10,061 nucleotides of DNA from Promethearchaeota archaeon (GCA_016839905.1 JAEOTJ010000365.1:1-10061), one strand, 5' to 3'; shown: positions 1 through 7,603, counted from the stretch's first letter. The notes: generated by a model from the letters alone, not told the origin. Program-made: numbers and translations.

Positions 1-90
1 AATTCTCCAGATAATTTTGGAATTGAAAGTTATTTCTTTAATTAAAAAAAAGGTTACATTAATTTCAAATTCTATAACAAGATGATGTGA

Positions 91-870
91 ATGGATGAAA
101 TTCGAGAAATCTTAAATAATTTAATTAAAAATAAGATCTCTATTGAGGATGCTGAAATATTATTAAAGGCAAATTTGATTGAAAATGTTGGAGATTTAGC
201 CCAATTAGATATCTTTCGCAAAACAAGGACAGGAACACCTGAAGTTATCTTCTCTCAAAACAAGGATAATAAAATGCTCATTGATATAATCAATACTTTT
301 CTTGAAAGCAAAAAATTTGCCATAATATCGCGTTATAGCAAGGTACAAAAAGAATTAATTAAAGATTCATTTAGAAAAAATGATTCATTTATTTTAGAGA
401 TCAATGATTTAGGAAAAATTATCATAATAAGGGAGAAATCTTTTCATTTCAAGAAAAATGGTGGAATTATTGGGATAATAACTGCTGGAAGTTCAGATAT
501 TCCAGTTGCTGAAGAAGCTAAAGTAATCGCAGAATCTATGGGATGTGAAGTTTTTACTAGCTATGATGTAGGAATTGCGGGAATCCATCGTATATTCAAT
601 CCTTTAAAAAATATGATAAAGAAAGGCGTTCATATCATTATTGTATGTGCGGGGATGGAAGGGACATTACCTGGTGTGGTAGCAGCTTTGGTTGATGTAC
701 CCGTAATAGGTGTCCCCATCTCAAGCGGCTATGGATTAGGTGAAAAAGGAAAAGGGGCTTTAACTACAATGTTACAATCTTGCTCCCCGGGATTAATGGT
801 TGTAAATATTGATAATGGTTTCGGAGCGGGGGCTTCAGCATCTTTAATAGCAAATAAAATTGCTAAATAA
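91..870 (+). CDS. larB: LarB, pyridinium-3,5-biscarboxylate mononucleotide synthase
   Basis: LarB carries out the first step of nickel-pincer nucleotide synthesis: it carboxylates and hydrolyses nicotinic acid adenine dinucleotide, giving pyridinium-3,5-biscarboxylic acid mononucleotide and AMP. It is a soluble cytoplasmic enzyme. The 259-residue product is close to the usual family length. The N-terminal helical part contains KISIEDAEILL (15-25). The C-terminal half is PurE-like, with TAGSSDIPVAEEA (131-143), YDVGIAGIHR (158-167), VCAGMEGTLPGVVAAL (185-200), GVPISSGYG (207-215) and SCSPG-VVNIDNGFGAG (230-247). Cys231 in SCSPG probably corresponds to the family's catalytic cysteine. ATG 91 is chosen because a TGA lies directly before it in frame and the N-terminus fits the family; no well-spaced ribosome site is visible. 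larC, larE and larA are not in the window. It converges on the HEPN-like gene. Confidence 0.95.
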   Translation: MDEIREILNNLIKNKISIEDAEILLKANLIENVGDLAQLDIFRKTRTGTPEVIFSQNKDNKMLIDIINTFLESKKFAIISRYSKVQKELIKDSFRKNDSFILEINDLGKIIIIREKSFHFKKNGGIIGIITAGSSDIPVAEEAKVIAESMGCEVFTSYDVGIAGIHRIFNPLKNMIKKGVHIIIVCAGMEGTLPGVVAALVDVPVIGVPISSGYGLGEKGKGALTTMLQSCSPGLMVVNIDNGFGAGASASLIANKIAK

Positions 871-1027
871 ATAAAAAACATGACTTTTCAAGCCAAATCG
901 TTGAATTATTACCAAAAGAATTGGGATAATTAATCTATATTGATTTGGATGCTAAATATCAAATTATTAAATTTTATACCTAAGATTACGACCTGAATAT
1001 TTAAAGAAATTTGTAAATACCCAAAGA

Positions 1028-1036
1028 TTTTTTTTT
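1028..1036 (+). terminator. T-rich tract after larB
   Basis: Nine consecutive T on the plus strand, about 160 bases after the larB stop and just before the end of the convergent gene. Archaeal termination often uses U-tracts without a hairpin, so this could end larB transcripts. The distance from larB and the AT-rich background make it tentative. The 184-base gap between the two stops shows no intact gene. Confidence 0.35.
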
Positions 1037-1048
1037 AAATTGAATCAT

Positions 1049-1054
1049 AAAAAA
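1049..1054 (-). terminator. U-tract at the 3' end of the HEPN-like gene
   Basis: Six T on the coding (minus) strand directly follow the TAA stop. This fits a simple archaeal U-tract terminator. Short and weak. Confidence 0.3.
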
Positions 1055-1549
1055 TTAGAAATTATGTATCCAAGCAACAACTCCTAAGACATTTTTACAG
1101 ATTATAAGACTTTCATCTGAGGAAAATCGGCGCTCTCCATGCATCGCCTCGTTCCTTAATTCTCTCATTTTGCTCAAATGTTCCAAGAAATCATCACTAT
1201 ATACTTGTCTTAAAACTTCAATACATTCTCCTATAGTATTCGGGGGCTTTTTTCCTACATAGTTTTTTATGTGTATTTTTAACTGCGATTCCAATATTCG
1301 GGCACTCATTACCACTACCGCGGTCCATAGCTCAAATTCCACACACCTGAGCAGTTCATTTATATCTTTGATTACAAAATCCGACATATCCCATAAAAAC
1401 ACTTCGGGAAATAGATTTGTGCAATCTAAATCATCCGCAAGGGAAGGCTTTAAAGTATTAATCCATTGATTTATAAAGCTGATTAGGCATTTATAACATA
1501 ACTTACTCTGCTTATAGTTCTCTCCCTTACAGTATTCACATTTCCCCAT
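1055..1549 (-). CDS. Zinc-ribbon plus HEPN-like (DUF4145-type) protein
   Basis: Hypothetical soluble protein of 164 residues from the chosen start. A compact zinc ribbon lies at the very N-terminus: Cys4, Cys7, Cys18, Cys21 (CX2C-X10-CX2C). The rest is predicted helical. Its segment ELWTAVVVMSARILESQLK resembles the DUF4145/HEPN helix in which a mostly hydrophobic core carries a conserved Arg. Near the C-terminus RNEAMH (Arg132 to His137) fits the HEPN R-X4-H motif, which is a catalytic site in HEPN ribonucleases; other HEPN proteins only bind nucleotides or partners. The frame extends upstream to an ATG at 1597. I prefer the ATG at 1549 because the zinc ribbon starts right there and a TATA-like box near 1602 would place the transcript start inside the longer version. 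No nucleotidyltransferase partner gene is adjacent, so a toxin-antitoxin role is not shown. Confidence 0.75.
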   Translation of the reverse strand: MGKCEYCKGENYKQSKLCYKCLISFINQWINTLKPSLADDLDCTNLFPEVFLWDMSDFVIKDINELLRCVEFELWTAVVVMSARILESQLKIHIKNYVGKKPPNTIGECIEVLRQVYSDDFLEHLSKMRELRNEAMHGERRFSSDESLIICKNVLGVVAWIHNF

Positions 1550-1596
1550 AATTATCCATCTTCGATATTCAAGATAAATTTTTTGTTTATTTTTCA

Positions 1597-1606
1597 ATTA
1601 TATTTA
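1597..1606 (-). promoter_or_regulatory. TATA-like box of the HEPN-like gene
   Basis: Reading TAAATATAAT on the minus strand, centred near 1602. A transcript start about 26 bases downstream would fall near 1576, giving a leader of roughly 27 bases before ATG 1549. This supports the shorter start. No strong Shine-Dalgarno is seen in that leader. Confidence 0.4.
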
Positions 1607-1631
1607 ATTTATGCTTATTTGCTTTTTAGAT

Positions 1632-1665
1632 TTAATATCTAAATGTAAATCATTTATATTTAAAG
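1632..1665 (+). promoter_or_regulatory. Promoter-like AT-rich element, similar to 7471-7500
   Basis: Contains TTAATATCT followed by AAATGTAAATCATTTATAT. Nearly the same string (TTAATATCT, then AAATATAAATCATTTATAT after a 2-base insertion) lies upstream of the gene at 7604. Both are on the plus strand, about 70-105 bases before a plus-strand start. Here the downstream frame is the decayed gene at 1731. The CATTTATAT core can serve as a TATA box. Confidence 0.4.
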
Positions 1666-1730
1666 AAGAAAGTATGCAATTTAATTCAAAAAAAAATGAG
1701 TACGTGAAAAATATAGTAAAAATGTAAGGA

Positions 1731-1944
1731 ATGATCATGATCCAAGAGAAAGATAAAGAAATAACATTCATATTAAATCCAAATTCGAAAAAAAATAGAA
1801 AAGATTGAAGAAATACTTTTTATGTTAATCTCTGAATAATATTTCATCAGTATCTCATCAATATCTTATGGAAAAAAATTAAATCTAAAAATAGAAGGAG
1901 TATATTATGATTTGGTATTGATAATAGCAGCAAGACATCAATAA
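1731..1944 (+). pseudogene. Decayed gene, possibly diacylglycerol-kinase-like
   Basis: A short frame from ATG 1731 (or 1737, preceded by AGGA at a 6-base spacing) reads EITFILNPNSKK near its end. This resembles the opening nucleotide-binding strand of diacylglycerol/YegS-type lipid kinases (typically FIxNPxSG). After one frameshift in the poly-A run near 1787-1794 the reading continues as KIEKIEEILFMLISE, meets an in-frame TAA, and goes on to LNLKIEGVYYDLVLIIAA before another stop at 1942-1944. The last piece resembles the later DG-x(n)-V-x-N region of the same family. The central GGDGT motif is absent, so an internal deletion must be assumed. Family assignment rests on short matches only. 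The remainder of the 1598-2047 gap shows no gene. Confidence 0.35.
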
Positions 1945-2013
1945 GCATACAGTATCAAAAATAAAAGATAGAATAAGATTACAAAGAAGCATGATAATCA
2001 AAAACAAGTTTTC

Positions 2014-2043
2014 AAAAGAAAAATAAAAAGGAACTAAAAAAAT
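2014..2043 (-). terminator. U-rich terminator of the giant surface-protein gene
   Basis: Directly after the stop at 2048 the coding strand has a run of seven T, then further tracts of five, five and four T separated by one to several bases. No hairpin is needed for archaeal U-tract termination. Position right behind the stop makes it likely. Confidence 0.5.
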
Positions 2044-2047
2044 CATC

Positions 2048-5000
2048 CTATCTATCATCTACAAGAAGGCCCCTTTTTTCAAGTGCGGCCCTAGCAAGAT
2101 TTCTTACTTTTTCATTTTCCTTCTCATCACGTGCAACCTTTCCGAGCACCATCATAATCTGCCTATTTGTCTTCTTTGAATTATATAATTCAGTAACAGC
2201 CTTAAATCTTACATTAAGATCTTCGTTCTGGGATAAATCTTTAACCATTCGCTTCATTTTGATATTACCCTGATAAACTTTCTTATAAATGATCCCTAAT
2301 CCTGAAACTAACCCAACTATAATGGATATTATATAAGAAAGATTCCTCAAAAACGTAAAATCATCCTGTTCTTCGGGCTGATCAGTACTTTCTTGTAGAT
2401 ATAATTCTGCTTGAATTGTGTTATCAATTGACCAATTTGTCCTCAATGAACCATCTTTATTGCTGTATAATTCACTGATTAAATTATCTGGATCAATCCG
2501 TAAAGTAATTGCATATCTTCCCTTACTAATTTTTTCTTTACAACTATAGAGGATGTTTCGAGGCTCATCTACATTGAGAGTAAGTGGTGAAGCTGTGTTA
2601 TCATAGAGAGTAATATCAAGTATATCACATCTTATCTTAATGATTAAATTACTCGCTTGCCAAATTCCGTTATTTTTTATAGTGAAGTTTAAAAGAAACG
2701 CCTGTCCTTCAATAGTGTCAGCAATACTAAACCTTTCGGCAACCAGGTTGGGCATTGGATACCAAGTATTATCAAGAGGTTGTGTTTGCAATCCAATCTC
2801 GATATCATCATTAAAAGTATCACCATCTGAATCTGGATTAGTAGCATTAGTAATATATCCATCATCACCTAAAATACATTCTTCACCATCAAGAATGTTA
2901 TCACCATCGCAGTCAGGATCCCAAGGATCTGTGGAATTTCCATATTCCCAATAATCTGATAATCCGTCAAGGTCAGAATCAGCGTTAGTCGCATTGGTAA
3001 TATAATTATCCACTCCTAATGTACGTTCTTCTCCATCTAAGAAACCATCATCATCGCAGTCAGGATCCCAAGGATCTGTGGAATTATCATATTCCCAATA
3101 ATCTGATAATCCGTCAAGGTCAGAATCAGCGTTAGTCGCATTGGTAATATAATTATCCACTCCTAATGTACGCTCTTCTCCGTCTAATAAACCATCATCA
3201 TCGCAGTCAGGATCCCAAGGATCTGTGGAATTTCTATATTCCCAATAATCTGATAATCCATCATTTTCAGAATCAGGATTTGTTACATTAGTCCTATAAC
3301 CATCTAATCCTAAGATGTACTCTTCAATATTAGTAAGACCATCTCCGTCAAAATCGCTATATCTCAAGAATAAAATTGGTTTTGTATCATTACTTCCTGA
3401 AGTTCCAGATACAGTATAATTAGTATCACCTATTCCGTCTACTGGATTTAAGTCTGAGCCCGAATAATCGTCAAAATAATTCCCTATATATCCATCAGTC
3501 CAGTTATTATTATCGCCATCATCAAGCGCGTTAATGTCATTTCCAACAAAATAATTACAATATAAATTGTTAGAATCTGAATTTGAAGATAATTGTATTC
3601 CATAACCACTATTTCCAGTACAATTACTGATATAATTGTGTGAGATTACACATCCTAAGTTTATTGAACCTAATAATCCTATAGAAATACCATCAGAGCC
3701 ATCACTTCCAGAACCCCCTCCGTCACCACCTAATCCCCTTGAGATATTATATATATAATTATCTTCGATAATTGAATCATTAATATTTGATAATAGTATC
3801 CCGAAACCATCCCCCCCTATACCTCCGTTTTCATTTTGTTCCCAGTCTCCTGTACCTCCTGTACCTCCGGTCACAAAGGAGATTATATTATTTTCAATTG
3901 TAATATTTAAAGAATTTTCAAGTGAAATTGCAATTCCATTGCCTCCAAGACCTCCTATACGACCATTTGCTCCCGTTCCACCTTGGCCTCCACTTACATT
4001 AGTTATATTATTGTTAGTTATTATTATATTATATGAATCAGATATGTTAATAGCAGCAGCAGCATAACCAGTTCTTCCAACAACATAATTATATCCGTTG
4101 TTTCCTGGTCTACCGTAGAAATTATCAATGATGTTACTCGATATATTAATATTGTTACATTTAATAATGGTGATTTTACCTAGATTAGTTGGATTACACA
4201 AAAAACTTAAATTAAAACCATTTATTATTACATCTTCCTGATCATACAAGTAAATAATACTTTCCCCTTCAATAGTATTATCAAGAGTAATATTATTCTG
4301 ATAACTATCTGGCTCCATAAAGCATCCAAAATTTCTTTCATCCATACCATTAGGACCAAACATCAATGTAGTGCCTCCCGTTCCCCCCTCAATGTTCGAA
4401 ATTGTGTTTTTATAGAGCGTATTGTTATTTGAAGCAGAAAAGTAAAAAGCTGTGCCAACCCCCCCAATTCCGCCAGGACCATAAGACCCTGCCTCGCCCC
4501 CATGACCGCCGGTGATATGCGATATTGTATTATTATAAAACTTATTGTTTTCAGAATTTAGAAGATAAAATCCTGCCCCTATACCACCAACTCCTCCGGA
4601 AGAGTAAACACCGCCCGTTCCACCACGCCCACCTTCGATGTAGGAGATTGTATTATTATATATGGAATTATTATAAGAATTTAAAATATATATCCCAGAG
4701 CTATCATATCCAGAATAACTCATGGCCATATATTTAGTTTTTCCTGGTCCGCTTTGATAATTTTCTAGAGTATTATTAAAAACTGTTATATTGACACATT
4801 CTATTAAGGCAATCTTACCTAAATTAGTTGGATTACATGAGCTATTAAGAACATAATCATTAATCGCTATATTCTTACGTCCATAAAAGTAAAGAATAGG
4901 ATCCCCTTCATACAGATTATCTGTGGAGATATTATTCTGATAACTGTCCGATTCCAAAAATATTCCATACTCAACTCCATACCATCCATCGGGATTACCT

Positions 5001-7378
5001 CCTGAAGCGGTTCCGAACTCTCCTCCAGAGAAGCTAAACATCAAATTTGAATTTATTGTATTATTTTTCGAATCTAAGAAATAGATTCCTACTCCATCTC
5101 CACCTGATCCTCCTGATCCTACACCACTTACAGTCCCCCCCTTTCCTCCTTTTAGATCATAGATTAGGTTTTCATGAAGGGTATTATAATATGAATTTTG
5201 AAAGAATGTCCCTACTCCATTTCCTCCATGGCCTCCCGAACCAAACATTGATGCTCCACCCCCAATCCCTCCGGTGATATTGGAAATGGTATTATTTACA
5301 ATTTGAGTTTCGTTAGATTCTGTTAATGATATACCGATGGCAAAACCGCCTATAGCTCCCGATGATGACGAATCCCCGGTTAAATTATATATCGTATTAT
5401 TAACTACTAAAATACTGCTCGAATTCAATAAATAAATTCCAATTGCTTTTCCTCCATTGTTTGCGCCTTGAAAGTCTCTGATACTATTGTTATAAATTAT
5501 TCCGTTCTTCGTATTATTTAGAATAATCCCAATTTCTGAATATTCTAAATTACATTTCTCAATAGTAAAATTAGCATCAGAATTCTCGATTTTAATACAA
5601 TAGCTAGTAATACCGGAATGGAGAGTCTCGTCTTTTATCACATATGGATCGTTTATAGATCCTGATCCAGAACACCAAGTTTTAGTTTCTGCCCAACTCC
5701 AGTTATTCCAAGAATTGTCATCAATGTAAATTACGCTACCATTAGCTCCGTCATCCCAAATGGGTAAATAATCAATTCCACCCCCTGTTCCAGTAATTAA
5801 ATAAGAAGTCTCTCCAATTCCATCGTCATTCTCATCCACTCCTGAATAGTTATCCCAATAGTTTCCAATTATAGTATTATTCCAATTATTATTAGTTCCA
5901 TTATCTACTGCATGATTGAGACTATTATTTTCAAAATAATTATTATATAGCAGCAAATCTGAAGAATCATTGATAAGCAAACCATTTCCATTGTTATCAA
6001 TAATAGTATTGTTTAAAATCGTACCTTTAGAGCTATTTACGATTTTTAATCCCGCTTCAAGAGCAGAAGCCGTTGAATTAATCACGGTACAGTTATCGAT
6101 TATAAAATAGGATTCATTTGAATCTGCTATAGTAATGCAAACATCAGAGTTATTTCCATTTACATTAATATTTTCAATAATATAAGGAGATTCCAACGAT
6201 CCCTCACCTGTGCACCATCCCCACTGTTTTGCTTTTATCCAATTTTCAGAAGTTGATTCATTAATCAGATATGGTCCGTCATTCCACATAGGAAAATAAT
6301 CAGTTCCTCCACTAAAAGAATATTCAGTATCTCCAATAAGGTCATTGTCTAAATCAACTCCGGTATAATCGTCCCAATAATTCCCGATACTTGTAGTATT
6401 CCAATTATTATCCATTGAACTATCCGCCACATTTGTCGTGTGTTTTTTAAAAATATTCATATAAAAAATATTATTATGACTATCTGAATCAATTTTAACA
6501 GCCTCGTCTTTATTTCCCTCAATTAGATTTTCTCGTACTGTCTGATTATCCGAAAGTCCAAGGTATATACCATTTTTTCCATTATTAACAATCGTATTCC
6601 CTATAAGGCTATTATTATAAGAATTAGTCCAAATTGAAATACCATCTCCCTGTTCATTAAAGGATAAGTTATTATCAATTATAAAGTTGTGAGAAGACTC
6701 CTCTACCCATATTCCGTTATGCGAATTATAAATTACCGTATTATTAAATATTGTATTGTTCTCTGTAGTTAAAACTACAATACCTGTACCAGATGTAGCG
6801 CCTACATTATATCGTACTATATTATTTTTAACCGTATTATTAGAACCCATCCCTATTAATATTCCATTTCTACAATTCTCTACCAAATTTTCTTCAATAG
6901 TAATATTTGTACAATCGATAAAAAGAATGACGCCACGATAAGGGTTATTTGACAGATTGTTTTTAAAAATATGGCCATTTGAAACATTATTCAAACACAC
7001 TCCCCCTCTAGGTATTGAGTCTTCAGAGTTATATAAAGTACAGTTCTCAATTCTAAAATATGCAGTAGAATGTTGAATATAAATAGGACTCCCATCATAT
7101 TCTGCATCAATTTCTATATCTTCAATTACATACGGATCCCCATAAGAACCAGAACCCGTACAATTTCCAGCACTCTTGAAATCAGCCCATCCCTGATTCC
7201 CTATAATGTGTATTTTATATTCTTTGTTAGATGATTTTATTTTTAAAATATTTTGAAAAGTATCTTCAGAAGTATAACTAGGTAGAGATTTTTTATTTTC
7301 AGCAGATACTATATTCACAAGCACTAAAAATATAAATAAGCCAGACATAAGATATATTTTCTTTCTAAATAAATTCAT
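2048..7378 (-). CDS. Giant NosD-like parallel beta-helix surface protein with TSP3-type repeats and C-terminal membrane anchor
   Basis: Predicted exported protein of 1776 residues anchored by one C-terminal helix. Residues 1-26 are a signal peptide (KK, hydrophobic core, SAEN). Three beta-helix modules follow. Each opens with a GxGSxxxPYVI-type cap (75-86, 391-402, 571-582) and ends with a NosD-type segment: NNW..IGNYWDDYxGxD..IGDT at 324-365 and 497-541, and a variant at 1290-1334. Coils carry NN-x-I/T ladders. Module three holds Gly-rich coils (about 700-1230). Residues 1341-1530 are eight Asp-rich loops of the thrombospondin-3/bacterial TSP3 type, likely calcium-binding. About 1543-1660 resembles CARDB. 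Residues 1680-1698 form the membrane helix, followed by a basic, helical, HEAT-like tail (1699-1776), predicted cytosolic. Dozens of N-x-S/T sequons suit a glycosylated exterior. ATG 7378 directly precedes the signal peptide. No catalytic site is recognised; an adhesin, sheath or sensor role is inferred. Confidence 0.9.
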   Translation of the reverse strand: MNLFRKKIYLMSGLFIFLVLVNIVSAENKKSLPSYTSEDTFQNILKIKSSNKEYKIHIIGNQGWADFKSAGNCTGSGSYGDPYVIEDIEIDAEYDGSPIYIQHSTAYFRIENCTLYNSEDSIPRGGVCLNNVSNGHIFKNNLSNNPYRGVILFIDCTNITIEENLVENCRNGILIGMGSNNTVKNNIVRYNVGATSGTGIVVLTTENNTIFNNTVIYNSHNGIWVEESSHNFIIDNNLSFNEQGDGISIWTNSYNNSLIGNTIVNNGKNGIYLGLSDNQTVRENLIEGNKDEAVKIDSDSHNNIFYMNIFKKHTTNVADSSMDNNWNTTSIGNYWDDYTGVDLDNDLIGDTEYSFSGGTDYFPMWNDGPYLINESTSENWIKAKQWGWCTGEGSLESPYIIENINVNGNNSDVCITIADSNESYFIIDNCTVINSTASALEAGLKIVNSSKGTILNNTIIDNNGNGLLINDSSDLLLYNNYFENNSLNHAVDNGTNNNWNNTIIGNYWDNYSGVDENDDGIGETSYLITGTGGGIDYLPIWDDGANGSVIYIDDNSWNNWSWAETKTWCSGSGSINDPYVIKDETLHSGITSYCIKIENSDANFTIEKCNLEYSEIGIILNNTKNGIIYNNSIRDFQGANNGGKAIGIYLLNSSSILVVNNTIYNLTGDSSSSGAIGGFAIGISLTESNETQIVNNTISNITGGIGGGASMFGSGGHGGNGVGTFFQNSYYNTLHENLIYDLKGGKGGTVSGVGSGGSGGDGVGIYFLDSKNNTINSNLMFSFSGGEFGTASGGNPDGWYGVEYGIFLESDSYQNNISTDNLYEGDPILYFYGRKNIAINDYVLNSSCNPTNLGKIALIECVNITVFNNTLENYQSGPGKTKYMAMSYSGYDSSGIYILNSYNNSIYNNTISYIEGGRGGTGGVYSSGGVGGIGAGFYLLNSENNKFYNNTISHITGGHGGEAGSYGPGGIGGVGTAFYFSASNNNTLYKNTISNIEGGTGGTTLMFGPNGMDERNFGCFMEPDSYQNNITLDNTIEGESIIYLYDQEDVIINGFNLSFLCNPTNLGKITIIKCNNINISSNIIDNFYGRPGNNGYNYVVGRTGYAAAAINISDSYNIIITNNNITNVSGGQGGTGANGRIGGLGGNGIAISLENSLNITIENNIISFVTGGTGGTGDWEQNENGGIGGDGFGILLSNINDSIIEDNYIYNISRGLGGDGGGSGSDGSDGISIGLLGSINLGCVISHNYISNCTGNSGYGIQLSSNSDSNNLYCNYFVGNDINALDDGDNNNWTDGYIGNYFDDYSGSDLNPVDGIGDTNYTVSGTSGSNDTKPILFLRYSDFDGDGLTNIEEYILGLDGYRTNVTNPDSENDGLSDYWEYRNSTDPWDPDCDDDGLLDGEERTLGVDNYITNATNADSDLDGLSDYWEYDNSTDPWDPDCDDDGFLDGEERTLGVDNYITNATNADSDLDGLSDYWEYGNSTDPWDPDCDGDNILDGEECILGDDGYITNATNPDSDGDTFNDDIEIGLQTQPLDNTWYPMPNLVAERFSIADTIEGQAFLLNFTIKNNGIWQASNLIIKIRCDILDITLYDNTASPLTLNVDEPRNILYSCKEKISKGRYAITLRIDPDNLISELYSNKDGSLRTNWSIDNTIQAELYLQESTDQPEEQDDFTFLRNLSYIISIIVGLVSGLGIIYKKVYQGNIKMKRMVKDLSQNEDLNVRFKAVTELYNSKKTNRQIMMVLGKVARDEKENEKVRNLARAALEKRGLLVDDR
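2921..3214 (-). repeat. Two near-identical 147-bp tandem units in the TSP3-type region
   Basis: Bases 2921-3067 and 3068-3214 encode residues 1438-1486 and 1389-1437, each a 49-residue unit running from DPDC to TDPW. By eye only about five of 147 bases differ. A diverged third unit follows at 2774-2920, and half a unit precedes (residues 1367-1388). Each unit holds two Asp-rich loops, one with DPDCDDDG and one with DSDLDGLSD. The high DNA identity, stronger than protein constraint requires, suggests recent duplication or gene conversion. Confidence 0.9.
3599..5311 (-). repeat. Three-level Gly-rich beta-helix repeat (about 41 and 213 residues)
   Basis: Gly-rich stretches start near residues 703, 744, 785; 916, 957, 997; and 1130, 1171, 1215. 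They lie about 41 residues apart inside each triplet, and triplets are about 213 residues apart. Each coil has the form NNTIxxIxGGxGG..GGxGGxGxxFxLxNS. Copies one and two also share a plain section with SYQNNI (811-816, 1025-1030) and CNPTNLGKI (848-856, 1061-1069). Copy three lacks this section and ends in the NosD-type cap. Copies differ clearly at DNA level, so this duplication is older than the 147-bp one. Confidence 0.85.
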
Positions 7379-7470
7379 TCTAATCCCGAAATCTCTTTTA
7401 TTACATTTTTGTTAATGAATTTTATGTAAGTTATAACCAATTTAACATTCCAATTAAAACTTATTAATTT

Positions 7471-7500
7471 TTAATATCTCTAAATATAAATCATTTATAT
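7471..7500 (+). promoter_or_regulatory. TATA-like promoter for the gene at 7604
   Basis: TTAATATCTCTAAATATAAA followed by TCATTTATAT. TTTATAT at 7494-7500 is the likely TATA box, which predicts transcription starting near 7523 and an 80-base leader before TTG 7604. The element is nearly repeated at 1632-1658. For the opposite gene, a weaker ACATAAAA-type box lies around 7418-7429 on the minus strand. Confidence 0.45.
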
Positions 7501-7504
7501 CTTC

Positions 7505-7533
7505 ACCAATTTGGTCATATTATTGGACCAAAT
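7505..7533. promoter_or_regulatory. Inverted repeat, possible operator between the divergent genes
   Basis: ATTTGGTC (7509-7516) and GACCAAAT (7526-7533) are perfect inverted arms with a nine-base spacer. Each arm also sits in its own small palindrome: ACCAATTTGGT (7505-7515) and TTGGACCAA (7523-7531). The site overlaps the transcript start predicted for the gene at 7604, where an archaeal repressor would block polymerase. It stands out as GC-containing in an AT-rich region. No regulator gene is adjacent, so its binder is unknown. Confidence 0.5.
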
Positions 7534-7592
7534 CAAATTAACGGGCTTCAAACGTGGAAGAAAATGGATTTACGCAAGTATAAAAAAAATAG

Positions 7593-7598
7593 GGTGAT
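7593..7598 (+). promoter_or_regulatory. Shine-Dalgarno GGTGAT that selects a TTG start
   Basis: GGTGAT lies five bases before TTG 7604 and matches the complement of the archaeal 16S rRNA 3' end. The next in-frame ATG at 7634 has no comparable site at the right spacing. This is the only strong ribosome site seen in the window. Confidence 0.75.
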
Positions 7599-7603
7599 AG
7601 AAG

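Noticed and set aside
875..1010. Short frames after larB reading IVELLPKELG and IYIDLDAKYQIIKFYT
   Set aside because: Protein-like in parts and possibly a gene scrap, but interrupted by stops and frame changes and matching no family I know; too weak to call.
1269..1469. 66-codon plus-strand frame opposite the HEPN-like gene
   Set aside because: Mirror of the minus-strand coding sequence, Ser/Thr-rich, without a family signature.
1055..1597. Longer HEPN-like product starting at ATG 1597
   Set aside because: The extra 16 residues precede a zinc ribbon that starts cleanly at ATG 1549, and the best TATA-like box overlaps the longer start.
1904..1922. GGAG followed by ATG at 1908 (possible small gene start)
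   Set aside because: The frame stops after four codons; the string belongs better to the decayed frame across this stretch.
2640..6941. Several plus-strand open frames of 61-104 codons inside the giant gene
   Set aside because: They lie antisense to a clearly coding, domain-rich frame, have biased low-complexity composition, and show no ribosome sites.
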